Origin: Cololabis saira
Taxonomy: Eukaryota > Chordata > Actinopteri > Beloniformes > Belonidae
Direction: 5' to 3'
Assembly (NCBI RefSeq): GCF_033807715.1
Contig: NC_084587.1
Location: 28,647,017 to 28,711,016, forward strand
DNA: 64,000 nt
Position numbers and translations under genes: made by a program. The notes under the pieces were generated by a model that saw nothing but the letters and a program-made list of their open reading frames with translations, did no database searches and was not told the origin of the DNA. Below, one piece after another: positions 24,360-35,897 of the stretch; position 1 is the stretch's first letter, and every line of letters begins with the position of its first letter.

Positions 24360-24858
24360 ATTCCAACCTTTCCAACTCTTCCAACCTTTCTGGATTCAAA
24401 CAATAACACATTGTGTTTGGCTCTGAACAGATTTATTCCTGGTGGATCAGTTCTGAATTAGATTTAGATGTGCTGATGAACGTTGTGTGATATGACTAAA
24501 AGTTTCTAAACTGGAGCTGAGATTATCTCAGTAACAAGAAGGACCTTAATCAGAATCTTCATGTGATTTACTATTTTATTATTTATTTTTTTTACTCTGG
24601 TTAATCCAGTGAGTCATGGGCTGGTGTATGCAGTTTGGCATCTCATTTACATTAACAGCAGACCTTTGTAATGCTGATGTGGAATTTATGCACTGAAAAG
24701 AGAAACGAGCATACCATAATAGTTAAATCCAAAACAAATGACAGACATAAATTCCTTCAAAGAAGTGCTTATTAAAGTTATTTCCAAAATGTTCCAAACT
24801 GACAAGTCACACTGAATTGTTACTGGAAACATTTTATCTGTCGTCTGTCTCTGTGTTA

Positions 24859-25818
24859 CACCGTGTCCACACTGCATGGGACGCGAGCGAGCGTCAGCGT
24901 CAAAAACAGTTCCATTGCTTTATTTTTTATTGCACTGTCTACACTGGTTGCGAGCGATGAGGCGCGACGCGACGCGCCGTTTTGAGCTGGACTTTTGTTG
25001 CACGCCCTGCTTCTATTTTCTTCCTGTCGCTCGCGTTGAAAGCCGGTTGAAAGTTGAAAAAAAAGTTGAAAGCGCTGTAGGAAACAGTCATTTCAATACA
25101 AGAACCTCAATAAAGTGGCAGCTGGCTGGAGGGAGATCGCCAGGCTGGAAGGTTCTGATAAGATAATAAGATATAATAAGCATCTTATCTTAATCTTACT
25201 AGGGCTTAATTTGTGCCGGATCCTGCCGGATTTCTCGTGTCCTCTGCTTTCCCCCCACATCCCAGTAATGATCTGACATGCTGACATGTTTGCTGCATTT
25301 AACACCACACGCCAGTCACTCCACGCTGTTCGCTGTTTCATTGCGTCACCACACGCCGTTATTAATTGTTCGGTTTTTTCCCCACTTATTCCACTGAATA
25401 ATAAGCTTGTTTTCTGTTTAGAAAGTACAAACGTAGGAAGATTAGAAGTAATCACCCATCTTTTACTTGTCCCTTTACTCTTTTAGGAGTAATTTTAGGA
25501 GTTTCTTTCAGGAGCGCACGGGCGGGTGAATAAAGGCTGATTTATGGTTCTGCGTAAAATCGACGGAGTAGCCTACGGCGTAGGGTACGCGGCGACGCGC
25601 ACCGTTCGGTGAGTGCGCCGCGTACCCTACGCCGTAAGGTCTGCGTTGGTGTAACGCGGAACCATAAATCAGCCTTTTAAAAGGCGAGTCTCAGCTGTCA
25701 ATCAAAAGAACGTGGTAGAACGTGGAGGCCGATAACGCGTTCAGTGTGGACAGAGCGCGTCCGATGCCACGCAGTGCGACGCGCCAGTCGGACGCTCTCA
25801 TGCAGTTAGGACAGGCTG
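24859..25818. mobile_element. Harbinger-like non-autonomous element, TTA TSD
   Basis: Left end CACCGTGTCCACACTGCATG and right end reversed CAGCCTGTCCTAACTGCATG are imperfect inverted repeats. Both are followed by CG-rich 'gacgcg' motifs. TTA flanks both sides (24856-24858, 25819-25821); 3-bp TWA duplications are the PIF/Harbinger habit. The interior has no transposase. A 144-bp MITE lies inside at 25534-25677. Confidence 0.65.
25534..25677. mobile_element. Palindromic MITE (AGGCTGATTTATGG family), TAA TSD
   Basis: Arms AGGCTGATTTATGGTTCTGC and its reverse near the right end pair almost fully. The middle is CG-rich with 'acggcgtagggtacgcggcg' meeting its own complement. TAA is at 25531-25533 and 25678-25680. 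It inserted into the Harbinger-like element at 24859-25818. Related copies: 27270, 32144, 53501, 63121. Confidence 0.8.
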
Positions 25819-25821
25819 TTA

Positions 25822-26775
25822 CGGCGACAGTATTGCCTGCTGAAGGTTTACAATACTAGAATGATTCTGAGCAGTTGAAAGTGCAGCTTGTTTGTCATTA
25901 CCCACAGTTCTTGAGGTTGTCATGGTAATACATGTCTGTGGGAAACCTAAGGGGATAGAGAAATTAAGATGGGAGTACATTTAACACAGAACAACTGATA
26001 CCTTTAGAAACTCTTTGCATCGCCTTTGCAGTTGTTAAGCGCCTCTCATTTGATCCAACTCTGAGGATGTTGTCTGACCTGTGAACCATTTCTTAATTGA
26101 AATTAAGAAATGATTTAATTAACACAGATTTAATATCAATTTATGCACTTTTCAAGTCAAACTTTCTTAAACAGATGTGTTAATTAGCGACTACCATTTG
26201 TGCAATGTTGCCATGTACTGTTGCTGTTAATACCTGGAAAGCTGCGCTGTCTGTGCTATCCAAGTCCCACTGAGAAGCTGCAAATGGCGTATTTTTTAAT
26301 CGTTTTTGACACTTTATATATTTTTATTGTGTATCTTTTTCATATTGTTTCTTTCTTTGGAAAAGTTAACAAACATTTTGGGTAAAAATCATCTCATTGC
26401 AGTGTGTACGAATAAGACTTCAGGCAAACGGTGCCAGTACTTATATAAATCTACAAAAATGAAGCTTAAAAGTAAGGGGGAGTCAACTGTAGGGATCCAA
26501 GCCTAGTTTACGACACCTCGAGTCAGAGACGGACTCTCCCAAACCAAGGAGAGGGAAATACATATGACCTTTTTAAGTGAGGTCACACCTTGGGAGGAAG
26601 GGCCCTCAGACGACCCCAAAGAGATACACATCTTATCAAGATACAACCACACAAAGAAGTATTTGAAAAAGTACCTGCAGTGCATAGCACCAGTGGGGGA
26701 GCATAGCGTTAAGAATCATAAAACTGACAGAAAGGGGAGAAGAACTTGACTCCGTCTCAAGCAACCTCATCTCCA
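25822..26775. other. No feature seen
   Basis: AT-rich sequence between two Harbinger-like elements, without a recognisable coding signal. Confidence 0.5.
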
Positions 26776-26778
26776 TAA

Positions 26779-27730
26779 AGCTGGGCATACACTGTGCGAT
26801 ATTTTAAATCGTTTGAGACTGCCCCATCTCACACTGCACGACTAGATCGCGGAGTTCAAAAGTTCAGAGCCCACGATTTATGGTCTCACACTGTACGAGC
26901 CGATGCTCGGATGCGACCCGTCTGCTCACACTATACGATCATAATCCTCCTGTCGGACCTCTGTACTGGAAGTCGAGGCCGGTTTTGGGGCAGGGGTGGG
27001 CTGTGTCCACCCAAGCGTGCGTCCTGCCCACCCAATCAAAGTTATGGGGATCCTTTATTTTTTTATAATTTTATTTTTTTATATATATATATTAAAAAAA
27101 TCCCAAAATATCTGTACCGTTTCTGATTGGGTGTGCACTGCGTAAAATTTTTAGACACAACAAAGAACGCATACCGCAAAAGTTGTGTCTCGGCGGAGGA
27201 ACCCGGCATCCCAGCAAAATGAGAAGAGAAAAAAGAAGTGTTCCGAACAGCAGACAGCTCACACACTAAAGGCTGATTTATGGTTCTGCGTTACACCAAC
27301 GCAGAGCCTACGGCGCAGGGTACGCGGCGACCCGCACCGTATGTGGAAATGCGGTCTTTTTTTTGCTATTAAAACATGATTTGTAATGTGAATTTGCAAC
27401 ACTTAAACTACAAATAATAGTTTTTGACGTGACATCAGAGATTGCGCATGCTCTCTGCGAAAGGATGAGGCAAATCGGGTCGCAGCTGCTTCAACTGTGC
27501 GATTCCTTCACGAGGAGCGACCAGGATTTCAAACACGCTTGATTTTCTTGCGACCTCACGATTTGTGATCGGGAGCTCGTCGTGAGGTGTTAATCTCTCG
27601 TCGTTACCCCACGTACACTGCACGAGGCACGAGCAACGATTGGGTTGCAATCGGGCCCGATCAAAAAAAAGTCGCACGACTGGAAAATCGGCTCAAAACG
27701 AGCCGATAATCGCACAGTGTATGCCTGGTT
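26779..27730. mobile_element. Harbinger-like non-autonomous element, TAA TSD
   Basis: Left end AGCTGGGCATACACTGTGCG and right end reversed AACCAGGCATACACTGTGCG are inverted repeats. TAA flanks both ends (26776-26778, 27731-27733). Repeated 'cacactg' and 'acgat' motifs fill the subterminal regions. No transposase frame is present. A partial AGGCTGATTTATGG MITE lies inside at 27270. Confidence 0.72.
27270..27341 (+). mobile_element. Half-copy of the AGGCTGATTTATGG MITE
   Basis: It begins TAA then AGGCTGATTTATGGTTCTGC and carries the 'ctacggcgcagggtacgcgg' core. The second arm is missing, so only one half survives. Confidence 0.7.
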
Positions 27731-28169
27731 TAAGAGAAACTTTAAGACTAGAATGTAACTACGGATGAGAGGTGTTAACACCACCAGCTCAACAGCTCAT
27801 GATTGGAAGAGAAGAGACTACTTGACCCCCCATGGACTTTGAACGCCCCTGGGGACAAAACTAGACTGCAAACAGTTTAGTTAGTGAGACAGCTCGCTAA
27901 GGCAGCTCATCAGGCGTGCATTGGTGTCTTTCACAACCGAACCAAAGAAGCCCATAATAAATGTTTCTTTGAAGTTAATCAGCAATTTTTGGTTAGTTGC
28001 CAGATTTATTTTTAGTCTTTTTTTTATACATGTATTTGATATCAGATTTTTGGTCAAGAAAACTTTTCTATCTCTCTCAGCTTCATTTCCTCTCTTTTCT
28101 TCTCTGATGTTACGCATATTAGTCTAAAGATCCTATAATAACCTTATTAAGTTGTGTTCTTCTCTATAT

Positions 28170-28377
28170 ATGCATATATATATATATATATAAGCCTAAA
28201 TGTCCGTTTCCCTCTGTTTACAAGCAAACGTGAAGGCGGGGTTTTTTCAAATCTCCACTTTGGCCGGAGTTTTCATAAATTATCGTTTTTGGTGACTTTG
28301 AGCTTCGTTTCCGTGTAAACGAACGGTCAAAACGCATGAAAATTCCACTGTTTTTGCTACGTGTAAACGGGGCCTTA
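28170..28377. mobile_element. (AT)n tract followed by a DNA transposon end
   Basis: A short (AT)n run (28170-28192) precedes sequence ending 'acgtgtaaacggggccttag'. Reversed, this is CTAAGGCCCCGTTTACACGT, similar to the ends of a frequent fish DNA transposon. The left end 'aagcctaaatgtccgtttcc' is only weakly similar, so the element is decayed or truncated. Confidence 0.4.
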
Positions 28378-29656
<1,279 letters not shown>

Positions 29657-29659
29657 TCA

Positions 29660-30494
29660 TTCACTCACACAGACAGTACACTTCAGTTTGTCTGCAGGAT
29701 AGCTACAAAAACTTGATAAAATACACAGCGCTCTGGGAAATTAAAGGAGAGATTGTCTCAACACAGACATTTTGAATCACAGACACACACATACAATAGA
29801 AATGTCTGCCCACACAGACACATCTGTGGTCTCTACACCCACACGGACATGACATGAAGATGCACATATGACTTCTGACCTGTTTCAAACAATTGGCTTC
29901 TCGCTCACACACTCGTCTACCTCATAATGAACATAAATCAGTCCACATACATGTATACACTCTGAACACGCATAAGTCAAACAGGCTGACATTTTCCCCT
30001 GGTGTTATTCAGTGATAATTGAAATAGGGCTCGTGTGGTTTAGTACATGTTGTGATTACCAGATGGCTGGTTTTACAAAGCTTGTATGTTGTAAAATGAA
30101 AAGAAACATCAGTGAAATGGGCCCTAATAAACAAGCTGCAGTAAATATCTGCAGCCCCAGGCTTCAACTTACAACATTAAGATCAGAGGAAGCACATGTT
30201 GTGTCTCCTGCTCATCAAATAATTTATCAAATAACCAATAAGTGCTTAGTTTCTTACATAGATTCAACCAGTTTTGGGCAGATGTTCTTAGGAAATTGTA
30301 ATTTTCTTGTTTTCTGTTTTCTTGTGAACAGATATCCATGTGACTCTGTTAAAATTGATGGAGTAAAAGCCTTCCCTCCTCCTTCAATGTTGTTATAATC
30401 TACCTTGGCCATGTGCATCTTGTTTGAGCATGCAAGATACATCATCCTTTTCTATAAGTCTGTCTACTCATGACTCAAACATTATTGCACTAAT
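29660..30494. other. No feature seen
   Basis: Unique-looking sequence between the microsatellite and the Helitron-like repeat. The longest frame (30012-30398, plus) has no known domain. Confidence 0.45.
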
Positions 30495-31333
30495 AAGGGC
30501 CTGAGCACTGACAGTGCGATTACTATTGTATCTGTAGGAATTTTTCTTTTTTCTCGTTTTTATTTTTTTTTCCGACGAAATGAGAGCCTTTTTGCCCCCC
30601 CCCCAAAAAAAAATTGATATTTAATGGTTTGCATTAATGGGCGTGGCCTAATGGCTCAACAGCGCCCCCTAGAAAAATTTGTGCCTCAAGCCCCACAATA
30701 CGGTTTGACGAACATGCACGAAAATCGGTACACACCTGTATCATGTCGCATCTTAAAGAAAAGTCTCTTGGCACCATGGCCGAACCTGAACAGGAAGTCG
30801 GACATTTTGAATTAATCGTGTAATTTTGGCGCAATTTATGCCATTTCTTCGGCCGCTTGTTCGCCCGAACCGTAACGTGCACCCAGGTGTGTTATACATC
30901 AAAATGTGCGTCTCGATCCTGCGACGATGCGCATTACTTTTCTCAGTCAAAAGCATTACCGTGGCGACGATAGATGCCAAAAAGCGCGCCCCCCCTTCTT
31001 CTGATTGGTCGATATTTGAGTCCCTTTTTTCTGGCATAACCTTTGAATGGTATGACATAAAGACTCATGGGTGGTGTCATCCAACTCGATATTGAGTACT
31101 TGACCTTCATTGGCCGGAATTAGTCCCGCCCCTTCATCTGATTGGTCAATATTTGATAATCCCTTTTTTCTGCTATAACTTTTGAATGGTTTGATATAGA
31201 GAGTCGTGGGTGGTGTCATCCGCTAAATGTCCAGGCCTGAAGAATCTACATGCAAGTCATACAAGCGCTTCTACTGCAGCACGCCTGAACGTGCACAAGG
31301 GTGCGAGGGCCCGTTCATCGCTGCTTGCAGCTT
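30495..31333 (-). mobile_element. Helitron-like interspersed repeat, copy 2
   Basis: On the plus strand it runs from 'agggcctgagcactgacagt' (hairpin terminus) to 'gctgcttgcagctttcattt', the reverse of copy 1's start. It carries the core phrase 'cacccaggtgtgttatacat' and two of the ~139-bp internal units around 'ttctgattggtcgatatttg'. It is the most complete copy without a nested insertion and serves as the reference for placing the hAT inside copy 3. Confidence 0.6.
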
Positions 31334-31799
31334 TCATTTAAATTGCACTCCTAGAGCTCTGAAGAAATTACTGCTTGTGGGGCTGAAAAAGAAAAAAAAC
31401 CTCACCCCAATAACAAGAACAAAATCATGCCACTTCACGAAAAGAGTCTGTATTTGACCAATGATAGTCATATGCAGTATAATCTTAAACAAGATAGCTG
31501 GTATTGCCCTACTCTACATTCCCACACTTGGTGAGAAATGTTCAGGGTTTTTAAAAGCTGTATTTTCCGTCCATTAATGTTTCCTAACCATAACAGCCTG
31601 GTAGTTCTGCTGCTTAAAGCAGCACAATGTAACTTTCCGCTTTTGTTGAGTTTGGGGGCTCCTTTGGACAAAAGCGGTAGTGCTTTACCAGAAAGAACAC
31701 TACATTTCCCATGAGCACCAGCGCTTACTGCCGGAAAACTCCTGTCCCCTTTGCGTGCATTTGTTTTGATTTTGAATGAAATAAGACGGGACGGACTTT

Positions 31800-32030
31800 C
31801 AAAACTACCCCCTGAAGGTGCAGCAGTGGGACTGGGGTCGTTCGGGGCTGTTGGGTCTTCTTGGTCTTTCTGGGAACTTTTTTGATTGTTAAGGACTCGC
31901 AGATATTTTCTCCCACTGGACAGATGCTTTAACTCCACATGACGTTTCAAATTTTAAGTTGACGAGGCAGACGCTCAGACTGGTTTTCTCAGCGTAGGTG
32001 GACATAATTTGCACAGAAAGGTTAGATTTC
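31800..32030 (-). pseudogene. BED-type zinc-finger remnant inside the TTAA-flanked element
   Basis: On the minus strand one frame reads NLTFLCKLCPPTLRKPV, a stop, ASASST, a stop, then NLKRHVELKHLSSGRKYL. That gives C-x2-C (plus 32011-32013 and 32002-32004) and H-x4-H (31939-31941 and 31924-31926), the BED-finger spacing. A further ~90 codons stay open after the finger (to about 31620) and are rich in Ser, Pro and Lys, like linker sequence. Two stops inside make it inactive. BED fingers are usual in hAT transposases but unexpected next to TTAA target sites. Confidence 0.55.
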
Positions 32031-32143
32031 TACCGTCAGACTCTTTGGGAGATTATGTGTAAAATTCCCGCAGATAATGATAAGCGGATCATCATCTGAC
32101 GGCTCGCTGACGCTGCATCCACGACATCTCTATTCACCTGTCA

Positions 32144-32224
32144 AGCCTGAATTATGGTTCCGCTTTAAATCGACTGCGTAGGGTACACGGCGCGTTGGTG
32201 TTACGCGGAACAATAAATCAGCCT
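32144..32224. mobile_element. Small MITE of the AGGCTGATTTATGG family, TCA TSD
   Basis: Arms 'agcctgaattatggttccgc' and 'gcggaacaataaatcagcct' form an inverted repeat. Flanks are TCA at 32141-32143 and 32225-32227. The shortest copy in the window (81 bp), nested in the TTAA element copy 2. Confidence 0.7.
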
Positions 32225-33448
32225 TCATTCGTAAAGACTGCACTGGGCTCGTCGAGTATTTTAATTAGAAGGATTATTCCATAATAATTGGACCTAAACA
32301 GTGAAGCTGAAACTCACATAATCTGAATAGTTCAAATTCCAGTTCATGATCTGCAGAATGAACAAGTTCACGTTCAAGTTCTTTATTTGTAAATATGTTG
32401 CGTTCAGTTCAACGTTCTCACAGAAATGAACGCGTTCATGCACAACACTGAACAATTATGTCTCTTGTTTTATCCCCATAAATCCCCATCGGTCGGACAT
32501 CCCTCTTCTTCTTTCAGCTCACACCAGCGAGTGAACGTTTAGCATTTAGCTTGTTACTCTCCTGCATTCTTTTTTTCGCCTTCTCCGTTAAAACTTTTAT
32601 TTTTTCTGATTTTTCACTGCTTCGGCCATAACAACTCTGCGTTTAGCTCACCACCAGTTCTCCTGAGCTCTGCGCTCCACGCCCCGCCCATTTTCGTCTC
32701 GACTGCGAATCAGTAAGGAGGGGGAAGTGACGTATGCCGTCAACCAGTCAAAGCCGTAAAAATTTGTAGTTTTTTGGTGTGGAAGGGTTCCTACCATGCA
32801 CCTCAAAGTTACATAGTGCCAGTGAAGGCGATACAGACCCCCTCAGACCATGACACAGGTGTCATTAAACCTGTTGGAAGTTGATGTACCATCACAATGA
32901 CTCTGGAAATATTATATTAAGGTGGAAAAGTTACATAGTGCTGCTTTAAACCTAATCTAAAAGTAAGTACCTATAACAGCCACCTATTCGGCTGGTAACA
33001 TGGTTGACTAATCATGTACTGAGCACAAATGGCATCTAGAGAAACAATGAGATTTCACATATCTGATTCTAGAAATGTCATTTAAACATTTCCCGCTGAT
33101 GACCTCTTTCAATGGCATGATAGACTAGTTTGCAAATCACCACCATTTTGCAAATGTCACTGCAAATCTTAGGCTTTGTTCCGTGTCAGGATCGCTGTAT
33201 CACAATACAAAGTTTGCACATTAATTCAAATTTACACCACAACGATTGTGTGTTCCTCAGAGCCCAAAGCGTTCCTGCTCTACCTGCCCCTCTCACATGG
33301 ATTACATTCCACACATCATTCATGCATCCGACTGTATTAATACCTTAGCAACAAAGGGACAATCTCTTTTTCAGTTACCGTACAACCGTCTCCTCCACTT
33401 TTTTTATTTGCTGAAATTTTTTTGAGAGCTTCGCAGATAACTTGAGCT

Positions 33449-33640
33449 GCTGTTAATTCAATTTCAATTTTATTTATATAGCCTCTATTACAACACAAAT
33501 TATCTCCAGGCGCTTTCCCAGACCCAGAACATGACCCCCAAGCAATTATTACATAAACAATGACAGGTAAAAACTCCACTAGCGGAAGCCTGTAAACCCC
33601 AAGGAGACACCAAACCTGAGTTGACAGCCTAAAACAAGAA
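33449..33640 (-). repeat. LINE 3'-end-like interspersed repeat
   Basis: The phrase 'tcaattttatttatatagcc' followed by 'acaaattatctccaggcgct' is the reverse of a common fish repeat tail (ends like 'tatataaataaaattgaat' on the minus strand). It probably derives from the 3' untranslated end of an L2-type LINE. Confidence 0.45.
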
Positions 33641-34059
33641 CTATGAATTGCGAATTTGTACATGCCTGTTTCTCATATGTAGCACCGGTTTACAAAAGGA
33701 GTTTCTGTCATGCCAGAAGGACATTTTGATTCTTCACAATAATTATAAAATAAAGAGTTTTCTAGTTAAGTCCTGTAATGAGAAAATGTTTTTAGCATAA
33801 ACCAATGGAAACTTGGAGGAACTAAGAGCTCTGGTTCATAGTTTGACTCATCATAAAAGAAAAAGTGCATTTGAAGCCCGTTGTTCTGAACGACTGGAGG
33901 CAATCAACACGTCTCAGCAAAAGAATATAAGAAATGTAAGTTCTGCATTAAAAAAGAAAGCATTGATCTTTGGTTCATTTAATCTTAACTGTAACACCGT
34001 CTCTCTCTCTTTCTCTTTTCTTTTTCCTACCAGCCAGCTTTTGTGTGTTATTTTACTAA

Positions 34060-34601
34060 ATCTGAGATCAAGAGAGTTGACCATGTAACTCCAGTTCTTA
34101 GATCTTTACACCAGCTTTCTGTCTGTCACAGAATAGATTTTTAAATCCTGCTGTTGGTTTATAAATCTCTGAATGGTCTCGGGCCAAAATACATCTCTGA
34201 CGTTCTGGTCCATTAAGAACCAACCAGAACCCTCAGGTCGTCAGGGTCACGCCTACTTTCTGTACCCAGAGTCAGAACCAAACATGGTGAGGCAGTATTC
34301 AGTTTTTATGCTCATCACCTGGGGTGAAAAGAATCCCATAATGCACCAGGGCTGCTAAAACTCTCAGTTGCTTTAAGTCAAGGTTAAAAATCTTTTTATT
34401 TACTGCATTTCAGCAATCTCCCAAAATGCACTGAAACCTTTTTTTATTGCATCTAATGTGTTTTATTCTTTTTAACTTGTCTGTCTGTTTTTAATTTCAG
34501 CTTTTAAACTTTAATTTTTAATGCATTTTTCTAAATGCTTGATTGTGAAACACTTTGAACTGTCTTGTACATAAAATATATCATACACATAAACTTGCCT
34601 A
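34060..34601 (+). pseudogene. L2 LINE ORF2 C-terminus and 3' end
   Basis: Translation gives EIKRVDHVTPVLRSLH, a stop-broken ILLLVYKSLNGLGPKYISD, then SVPRVRTKHGEAVFSF: the L2 C-terminal 'VLKSLHWLPVxxRIDFKILLL' region. A terminus 'cactttgaactgtcttgtac ... ataaacttgcc' follows, the usual L2 3' end. Several stops show it is dead. It is 5'-truncated, as most L2 copies are. Confidence 0.8.
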
Positions 34602-34990
34602 AATGGAATTATGGATAAAGCTGAGAAGTGCCGTTTTTCACTGTCCACAAGTGTTTCTGGTATTTCTGTATCGTGGACTTCTACGATGTTATGAGAAGGA
34701 TTAGTGGCCGTTAAAAGTTATTTTGACTCCCTAACCATAAAAATGCTGGTCAAAAGTTAGAATATGAACTAATTACTAAAAAGCAAAGCAATCCAGATAA
34801 TGCAGTCCTACTTTTATGTACAAAAAGTGTGTGCAAGGTCTTTTTTGAAAAATCAAAGTTTTTTACTAACCAAAACAACGGTTATTGGAAACATAAGCTT
34901 TGTAACATAAAAGCTGTATAGTAACATCTGATCACTGTCTTTTGATGGCATTGCGCATACAGTATGTGTGGCATGATGCATTTTCTATTA

Positions 34991-35109
<119 letters not shown>

Positions 35110-35797
35110 ATTCTCCTAAAGAACTATAGTTTGAACCCAGGGTCAAGCATATTGATGGAAGCTATGAGAGATATGCTTTAATGAGGAGCTTGCGTGTACC
35201 GGCATATATTGATCCAGACTTCAAATTTCAGCTGTCCTATTTCATATTGCATTTATATATCTTAAAAGCATGTGTTTTTTAATAAGTTGAATTGACAACC
35301 AAAAATGCCCTAGTAAAAGTCACAAGTGTCTTCACTTTGCATCTAAAAATTCTGTGGCATCATATAATGACAATAAAATCCATTCTATTCTAAACATTCA
35401 ATAAATTCCGCTTTTGTGAAGGAGGGTCGGGGATAGAGGATATTTAACAGAGGTAAAAAGTTTGAAATACAACTGCAAAGAAGGAAGTTTCTCATGGTTG
35501 TTCTGAGTATTTTCTTTCAATTTAAAGAAAATTCCAGTATGTGCAAATGTAACAGGGTCTGCTTGACACGTGAAAGTCATCATGAGAGTGTAAGCACGTT
35601 GTTGTGAATCTGCACAGTTGATTTGAAGCACATATTCCAAGATTGCCGTCAGTGCTAACCTGTGCATGTACTGAATACTTGTAACAGGAAACTTCCTTAA
35701 GAACAAGTACCTGCAGTTTTGAATATGCATGTATAGTTCTCCAGCCCCCCTTCTTATGACAGAACCATATCTGTCAGCTTTGTAATAAAAGGTTGTT

Positions 35798-35800
<3 letters not shown>

Positions 35801-35867
<67 letters not shown>

Positions 35868-35897
35868 TTGTTATTAATATTATTATTATTATTATTT
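35801..35897. repeat. (AAT)n followed by (ATT)n, hairpin-capable
   Basis: About 22 AAT units are followed, after a short spacer 'gttgtt', by about 7 ATT units, so the two arms are complementary. Confidence 0.95.

Larger units (their letters stand above)
31618..32945. mobile_element. TTAA-flanked DNA transposon, copy 2, with BED finger relic
   Basis: Left end AGCAGCACAATGTAACTTT, right end reversed AGCAGCACTATGTAACTTTT; TTAA flanks at 31614-31617 and 32946-32949. The right-hand ~330 bp closely match copy 1. The interior holds a minus-strand BED zinc-finger remnant absent from copy 1 and a nested 81-bp MITE. It is probably a decayed relative of an autonomous element. Confidence 0.78.
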
